Positions 6,019 to 9,262 of a DNA stretch of 9,262 nucleotides are shown here, in pieces; position 1 is the first letter of the stretch, and every line of letters starts with the position of its first letter. Origin of the DNA: RGDT01 sp964630925 (GTDB lineage Bacteria; Planctomycetota; Planctomycetia; Gemmatales; Gemmataceae); contig CAZVZK010000258.1 of assembly GCA_964630925.1 (NCBI GenBank), forward strand, positions 1-9,262. The letters run 5' to 3'. A model generated the notes under the pieces. It worked only from the letters and a program-made list of their open reading frames with translations, did no database searches and was not told where the DNA came from. Made by a program: the position numbers and the translations under genes.

Positions 6019-7410
6019 TCACGCAAGCCACCGGTGCCGCACGTCGCCGTGCACGTCGGTCAGGCGCATGTCGCGTCCGCCGAAGCGCACCGTCAGCTTC
6101 TTGTGGTCCACGCCCAGCAGGTGGAGCATCGTCGCGTGCAGGTCGTGGATCTCCGTCCGCCCCTTCACCACCTTGTAGCCCCACTCGTCCGTCTCGCCGA
6201 ACGCCTGCCCGCCCTTGATGCCGCCGCCCGCCAGCCAGATCGAGAACCCGAACGGGTTGTGGTCGCGCCCGTCGCCCCCCTGCGCGAACGGCGTCCGCCC
6301 GAACTCCCCCGCCCACACCACGAGCGTCGTGTCCAGCAGGCCCCGCGCCTTCAGGTCCGTCAGCAGCCCGCCGATGGGCTGATCGACGGCCCGCGCGTTG
6401 TCCTCGTGCCCCTTCCGCAGGTTCGAGTGCTGGTCCCAGCGGTCGTGCCCCGTGGACGGCACCGTCAGCTCGATGAACCGCGCCCCACGCTCCACCAGCC
6501 GCCGCGCCGTCAGACACATCCGCCCGAACGTCCGCGTCTGCGCGTAGCCGGCGTCCATCCCGTACATCTTCCGCGTGGCCGCCGACTCCCCCTTGATGTC
6601 CATCAGCTCCGGCACCGCCGTCTGCATGCGGAACGCCGTCTCCTGATTCGCGATGGCCGACTCGACGGCGTCCGCCTTCGACCCCGTCATCCGGTCGAGC
6701 TTCGCGATCAGGTCGAGCTTGCGCTTCTGGTCGGCCGCCGTCTTCTCCAGCGGCTTGATGTACGCCACGGGCGGGTCCGTCGGCTTGAACACCGACCCCT
6801 GGTACGCCGCCGGCAGGAAGCCGGAGTTGAAGTTGTCGAGCCCGCCGGGGGGGATCAGGCCGCCGTTGAGGACGATGAACCCCGGCAGGTCCTTGTTCAT
6901 GCTCCCCAGGCCGTAGCTGAACCACGAGCCCATGCTCGGCCTGCCCTGGAGGCCGGAGCCCGTATGCAGGAAATAATTGGCCGACGTGTGCTCGGGGAAC
7001 CGCGACACCATCGAGCGGACCACGCACAGGTCGTCGGCGTGCTGGGCCACGTTGGGGAACAGAGAGCTGATCGGCAGCCCGCTCTCGCCGTGGTTGGTGA
7101 ACTTCCACGGCGAGGGCATCACCTTGCCGACGTTGTCGAACTGCGTCGGCTCCACCTTGAACAGCTTCGACGGCACCGCGCCGGCGTGCTTCGTGAGCAG
7201 CGGCTTGGGGTCGAACGTGTCCACCTGCGACGGCCCGCCGTCCATGTACAGGAAGATCACGTTCCGCGCCCGCGCCCTGTGGTGCGGCCCGCTGAACGTC
7301 CGCAGACGCGGCGGCGCCGCGGCGTGGGCCTCGTCGGCCAGGAGGGCGGCGAACGCGACGGCCCCGAAGCCGTTGGCGCAGCGGGCGAGCATGTCTCGGC
7401 GGGTGAACAT
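6019..7410 (-). CDS. Tat-exported DUF1501 protein
   Basis: This encodes 463 residues. The N-terminus has a twin-arginine-type signal (TRRDMLARCANGFGAVAFAALL), so it is probably exported folded. The body matches DUF1501, a family related in fold to alkaline phosphatases and sulfatases. Visible landmarks are VIFLYMDGGPSQVDTFDPKP (about 51-70), PEHTSANYFLHTG (about 139-151), GHDRWDQHSNL (about 321-331), VVWAGEFGRTP (about 364-374) and GRDHNPFGFSIWLAGGGIKG (about 381-400). The histidines and aspartates in these motifs are the plausible metal site. The reaction is not established for the family. In Planctomycetes, DUF1501 genes usually sit beside DUF1549/DUF1553 cytochrome genes; none is in this window, and the nearest cytochrome gene is the DUF1592 type on the same strand beyond the M28 gene. 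GGGAG lies 8 nt before the start. It is divergent from cysD. Confidence 0.93.
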   Translation of the reverse strand: MFTRRDMLARCANGFGAVAFAALLADEAHAAAPPRLRTFSGPHHRARARNVIFLYMDGGPSQVDTFDPKPLLTKHAGAVPSKLFKVEPTQFDNVGKVMPSPWKFTNHGESGLPISSLFPNVAQHADDLCVVRSMVSRFPEHTSANYFLHTGSGLQGRPSMGSWFSYGLGSMNKDLPGFIVLNGGLIPPGGLDNFNSGFLPAAYQGSVFKPTDPPVAYIKPLEKTAADQKRKLDLIAKLDRMTGSKADAVESAIANQETAFRMQTAVPELMDIKGESAATRKMYGMDAGYAQTRTFGRMCLTARRLVERGARFIELTVPSTGHDRWDQHSNLRKGHEDNARAVDQPIGGLLTDLKARGLLDTTLVVWAGEFGRTPFAQGGDGRDHNPFGFSIWLAGGGIKGGQAFGETDEWGYKVVKGRTEIHDLHATMLHLLGVDHKKLTVRFGGRDMRLTDVHGDVRHRWLA

Positions 7411-7418
7411 CGTCCGGG

Positions 7419-7423
7419 CTCCC
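7419..7423 (-). promoter_or_regulatory. Ribosome-binding site of the DUF1501 gene
   Basis: On the minus strand GGGAG (within GAGGGAG) precedes the ATG at 7410 by 8 nt, supporting that start, which opens directly into the twin-arginine signal. Confidence 0.55.
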
Positions 7424-7449
7424 TCGGGGCGGTCCAGGCGTCATGGGCC

Positions 7450-7466
7450 ATCCTATCGAATAGGAT
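7450..7466. promoter_or_regulatory. AT-rich perfect palindrome, candidate operator before cysD
   Basis: ATCCTAT (7450-7456) and ATAGGAT (7460-7466) are exact reverse complements separated by CGA. The 17-bp site is much more AT-rich than its surroundings and lies in the middle of the 84-bp spacer between the divergent DUF1501 and cysD starts. It could bind a dimeric repressor, for example an Rrf2-type cysteine or iron-sulfur regulator, whose sites have this general shape; that assignment is inference. TAGGAT (7461-7466) could also serve as a -10 element for cysD, but no good -35 is visible. Confidence 0.5.
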
Positions 7467-7484
7467 AACCGGGAGAGGCGAGAC

Positions 7485-7490
7485 AGGAGA
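7485..7490 (+). promoter_or_regulatory. Ribosome-binding site of cysD
   Basis: AGGAGA, within a purine-rich leader, sits 4 nt before the ATG at 7495. It selects this start within a frame that stays open far upstream through unrelated DNA. Confidence 0.6.
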
Positions 7491-7494
7491 GAGG

Positions 7495-8406
7495 ATGACC
7501 AGCAGTTACAACCTGACCCACCTGAAATTGCTCGAGGCCGAGAGCATCCACATCATCCGCGAGGTGGCCGCCGAGCTCGAGCGCCCGGTGATGCTGTACT
7601 CGATCGGCAAGGACTCCGCCGTCATGCTGCGCCTCGCGCAGAAGGCGTTCCACCCCGGCCGGTTGCCCTTCCCGCTGTTGCACGTCGATACGACCTGGAA
7701 ATTCCGGGCGATGATCGACTTCCGGGACCGGTACTGCCGCGAACAGGGCCTGGACCTCAAGGTCTGGATCAACCCGGAGGGCAGGGCCCAGGGCATCAAC
7801 CCGTTCGACCACGGCTCGAAGAAGCACACCGACGTCATGAAGACGGAGGCGCTGAAGCAGGCGCTGAACCACTATCAGTTCGACGCCGCCTTCGGCGGCG
7901 CCCGCCGCGACGAGGAGAAGAGCCGGGCCAAGGAGCGCGTCTACAGCTTCCGCGACCGCCTGCACCAGTGGGACCCGAAGAACCAGCGGCCCGAGCTGTG
8001 GAGCCTGTACAACGGCAAGGTGAACAAGGGCGAGAGCATCCGCGCCTTCCCCCTGAGCAACTGGACCGAGCTGGACGTCTGGCAGTACATCCACCTCGAG
8101 AACATCCCCATCGTGCCGCTCTACTTCGCCGACGTCCGCCCCGTCGTCGAGCGCGACGGCACCCTCATCATGGTGGACGACGGACGCATGCGCCTCCGCC
8201 CCGGCGAGGAGCCCATGATGAGGCGCGTGCGCTTCCGCACGCTGGGCTGCTACCCGCTCACCGGCGCCATCGAGAGCGACGCGACGACGCTGCCCGAGAT
8301 CATCGAGGAGATGCTGCTTGCCCGCAACTCCGAACGGCAAGGAAGGGTCATCGACCACGACGAGGCCGGGTCGATGGAGCAGAAGAAACGCGAGGGGTAT
8401 TTCTAG
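7495..8406 (+). CDS. cysD: Sulfate adenylyltransferase subunit 2 (ATP sulfurylase small subunit)
   Basis: This encodes 303 residues, almost the same length as E. coli CysD. With CysN it makes adenylylsulfate and pyrophosphate from ATP and sulfate in the cytoplasm, the first step of sulfate assimilation. CysD catalyses adenylation while CysN supplies GTP energy. The PP-loop of this ATP-pyrophosphatase-type enzyme is visible as SIGKDSAVMLRLAQ (36-49). Other family landmarks are FPLLHVDTTWKFREM-like LLHVDTTWKFRAM (61-73), FGGARRDEEKSRAKER (133-148), SNWTELDVWQYI (188-199) and RTLGCYPLTGA (248-258). The C-terminus ends in EQKKREGYF, typical of the family. The stop codon (8404-8406) shares its final G with the first heptamer of the array at 8406-8454. 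cysN follows after a 489-bp insert rather than directly. The palindrome upstream may control it. Confidence 0.97.
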   Translation: MTSSYNLTHLKLLEAESIHIIREVAAELERPVMLYSIGKDSAVMLRLAQKAFHPGRLPFPLLHVDTTWKFRAMIDFRDRYCREQGLDLKVWINPEGRAQGINPFDHGSKKHTDVMKTEALKQALNHYQFDAAFGGARRDEEKSRAKERVYSFRDRLHQWDPKNQRPELWSLYNGKVNKGESIRAFPLSNWTELDVWQYIHLENIPIVPLYFADVRPVVERDGTLIMVDDGRMRLRPGEEPMMRRVRFRTLGCYPLTGAIESDATTLPEIIEEMLLARNSERQGRVIDHDEAGSMEQKKREGYF

Positions 8407-8454
8407 GTAGTTGGTAGTTGGTAGTTGGTAGTTGGTAGTTGGTAGTTGGTAGTT
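8406..8454 (+). repeat. Left heptamer array, seven perfect GGTAGTT units
   Basis: Seven uninterrupted identical 7-bp units start at the last base of the cysD stop codon. After the array the sequence continues with TTGACAAGTAGTCAGGAGCG, in which GTAGTC echoes the unit (8460-8465, 8472-8477). TTGACA at 8453-8458, straddling the array end, matches a -35 consensus, but no good -10 stands 17 bp downstream. Confidence 0.9.
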
Positions 8455-8499
8455 GACAAGTAGTCAGGAGCGTAGTCGGTTTCCCGCGGGGGATAGCGA

Positions 8500-8859
8500 A
8501 TGGCTGTTCAGAACTACAAAGACCTCATCGCGTGGCAGAAGGCGATGGACTTGGTTGTCGAGGTCTACCGAACCACGATGGCTTTCCCGAACGACGAACG
8601 GTTCGGGCTGACGAACCAGGTGCGGAGGGCGGCGGTGTCGATCCCCAGCAACATCGCCGAGGGACAGGGCCGCGGGCCGACCCAGGATTTCGTTCGCTTT
8701 CTGTGCATAGCCCGTGGCTCACTCCAGGAGGTCGATACGCAGCTCGTCTTGGCCACACGCCTCGGCTACATCCCTCAGGAACGCTACGAATGCCTGTCCA
8801 ACCTCATCATCGAGCTGGCGAAGGTCATCAATGGCCTTATCCGCTCCATCCCCACCTGA
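8500..8859 (+). CDS. Four-helix-bundle protein (23S rRNA intervening-sequence / S23 family)
   Basis: This encodes 119 residues, the usual size of the family. The sequence follows the family pattern: an N-terminal YKDLIAWQKAMDLVVEVY helix, a polar turn with FPNDERFGLTNQVRRAAVSI, and the signature PSNIAEGQGRG (about 49-59). FVRFLCIARGSLQEVDTQL (about 64-82) and a final helix near LIIELAKVINGLIRSI complete it. Relatives form pentameric four-helix bundles, occur in 23S rRNA intervening sequences and are related to the Avd accessory protein of diversity-generating retroelements. They are basic and thought to bind nucleic acid; the true role is not settled. G-rich GGGGGA lies about 6 nt before the start. 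No reverse transcriptase or template repeat is in the window, so a retroelement is not indicated. It sits between inverted heptamer arrays inside the cysD-cysN operon, on the same strand. Confidence 0.92.
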   Translation: MAVQNYKDLIAWQKAMDLVVEVYRTTMAFPNDERFGLTNQVRRAAVSIPSNIAEGQGRGPTQDFVRFLCIARGSLQEVDTQLVLATRLGYIPQERYECLSNLIIELAKVINGLIRSIPT

Positions 8860-8863
8860 CTCA

Positions 8864-8896
8864 AACTACCAACTACCAACTACCAACTACCAACTA
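8864..8896 (+). repeat. Right heptamer array, four AACTACC units plus AACTA
   Basis: Four perfect AACTACC units (8864-8891) are followed by a partial AACTA (8892-8896). The unit is the reverse complement of the left array's GGTAGTT. The last A is also the first base of the cysN start codon, so the array replaces the whole region where cysN's ribosome-binding site would be expected; no purine-rich site is present there. Confidence 0.9.
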
Positions 8897-9262
8897 TGCA
8901 TGTTGACCTCGGCCAGGAAGACATCCACGCCTACCTCGCCCGCCACCAGCGGAAGGAGCTGCTGCGCTTCCTCACCTGCGGCAGCGTGGACGACGGCAAG
9001 AGCACCCTCATCGGCCGGCTCCTGCACGACACGAAGATGATCTACGAGGACCAGCTCGCCGCCGTCAAACGCGACAGCGAGAAGTCCGGCACCACCGGCG
9101 CCGGCGAGATCGACCTCGCGCTGCTCACCGACGGGCTGAAGGCCGAGCGTGAGCAGGGCATCACCATCGACGTCGCCTACCGCTACTTCTCGACCGACCG
9201 CCGCAAGTTCATCATCGCCGACACCCCCGGCCACGAGCAGTACACGCGCAACATGGCCACCG
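8896..9262 (+). CDS. cysN: Sulfate adenylyltransferase subunit 1, GTPase (partial, 3' end beyond window)
   Basis: The first 122 residues are visible. The protein is an elongation-factor-like GTPase that powers sulfate adenylation by CysD. The N-terminus (about 1-27, with IHAYLARHQRKELLRFLTCG) is typical and complete, so the coding sequence itself is not truncated at the 5' end. The P-loop is GSVDDGKST (about 29-37), a switch segment with EREQGITIDVAYRYF lies near 84-98, and the G3 motif DTPGHEQYTRNM is near 109-120. Whether a CysC APS-kinase domain is fused at the C-terminus cannot be seen. The start ATG is contiguous with the heptamer array and has no Shine-Dalgarno site. Translation may therefore be leaderless-like, coupled, or dependent on processing of the upstream RNA structure. 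Confidence 0.95.
   Translation, partial: MHVDLGQEDIHAYLARHQRKELLRFLTCGSVDDGKSTLIGRLLHDTKMIYEDQLAAVKRDSEKSGTTGAGEIDLALLTDGLKAEREQGITIDVAYRYFSTDRRKFIIADTPGHEQYTRNMAT

Larger units (their letters stand above)
8406..8896 (+). mobile_element. Candidate intervening element splitting cysD and cysN
   Basis: This unit comprises a GGTAGTT array, a four-helix-bundle gene and an inverted AACTACC array. It fills exactly the space between the cysD stop and the cysN start. The right arm (8864-8896, 33 nt) is perfectly complementary to the left arm in three registers (for example 8408-8440), so a transcript could form a 33-bp stem with the gene in a loop of more than 400 nt. Proteins of this family are known from intervening sequences in 23S rRNA, which also close on a terminal stem. 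That this piece is mobile is inference; no transposase or clear target duplication is visible. Confidence 0.5.

Noticed and set aside
5735..7444. A 569-codon minus-strand frame overlapping the DUF1501 gene
   Set aside because: It is in a different frame from the DUF1501 sequence and is rich in arginine, glycine and proline; no domain is visible.
4822..7494. The long frame upstream of and continuous with cysD, suggesting a giant fusion protein
   Set aside because: It is out of frame inside the M28 gene and antisense to DUF1501. Recognisable protein begins only at the cysD ATG at 7495, which has its own ribosome-binding site.
8453..8481. A sigma-70 promoter from TTGACA at the array end
   Set aside because: The -35 is perfect, but the sequence at the expected -10 spacing (around 8473-8481) does not resemble TATAAT, so a promoter is not called.
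8406..8896. A CRISPR array or diversity-generating retroelement
   Set aside because: The repeats are 7-bp tandem units with no spacers. An Avd-like protein is present, but no reverse transcriptase, template repeat or variable repeat is seen in the window.

Overview
The window looks like chromosomal DNA from a GC-rich member of the Planctomycetota, probably near Gemmata or Isosphaera. This is inferred from two protein families that are hallmarks of the phylum. One is a Planctomycete-type cytochrome c protein with DUF1587/1595/1592/1588/1585 domains. The other is a Tat-exported DUF1501 protein. High GC, strong G/C bias at third codon positions and hairpin-rich intergenic DNA fit this. No taxonomic search was possible.

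Layout. Positions 1-313 hold no convincing gene but are dense in short palindromes and inverted repeats. A possible small minus-strand gene (274-540) lies back to back with a plus-strand exported protein of unknown function (575-1339). A gene-free convergent gap (1340-1748) carries three inverted repeats. The minus-strand 811-residue cytochrome protein (1749-4184) is divergent from a plus-strand secreted M28 metallopeptidase (4418-6016), with a long hairpin between them. The peptidase converges, with only 2 bp to spare, on the minus-strand DUF1501 gene (6019-7410). An 84-bp divergent spacer with an AT-rich palindrome then leads to cysD (7495-8406) and the start of cysN (8896 to the window edge), the two ATP sulfurylase subunits of sulfate activation.

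The most notable structure lies between cysD and cysN. A gene for a four-helix-bundle protein (23S rRNA intervening-sequence family) is bracketed by seven copies of the heptamer GGTAGTT on the left and four and a half copies of its reverse complement AACTACC on the right. The left array begins on the last base of the cysD stop codon. The right array ends on the first base of the cysN start codon. The unit therefore fills the whole intergenic gap and could fold, in RNA, into a perfect 33-bp stem with the small gene in the loop. This resembles the intervening sequences that carry the same protein family inside 23S rRNA, but here it splits a metabolic operon.

Functional picture. CysD and CysN would act together in the cytoplasm, making adenylylsulfate from ATP and sulfate. 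The cytochrome, DUF1501 and M28 proteins are all predicted to be exported, and the families suggest envelope or periplasmic degradation and redox work. Their substrates cannot be read from the sequence.
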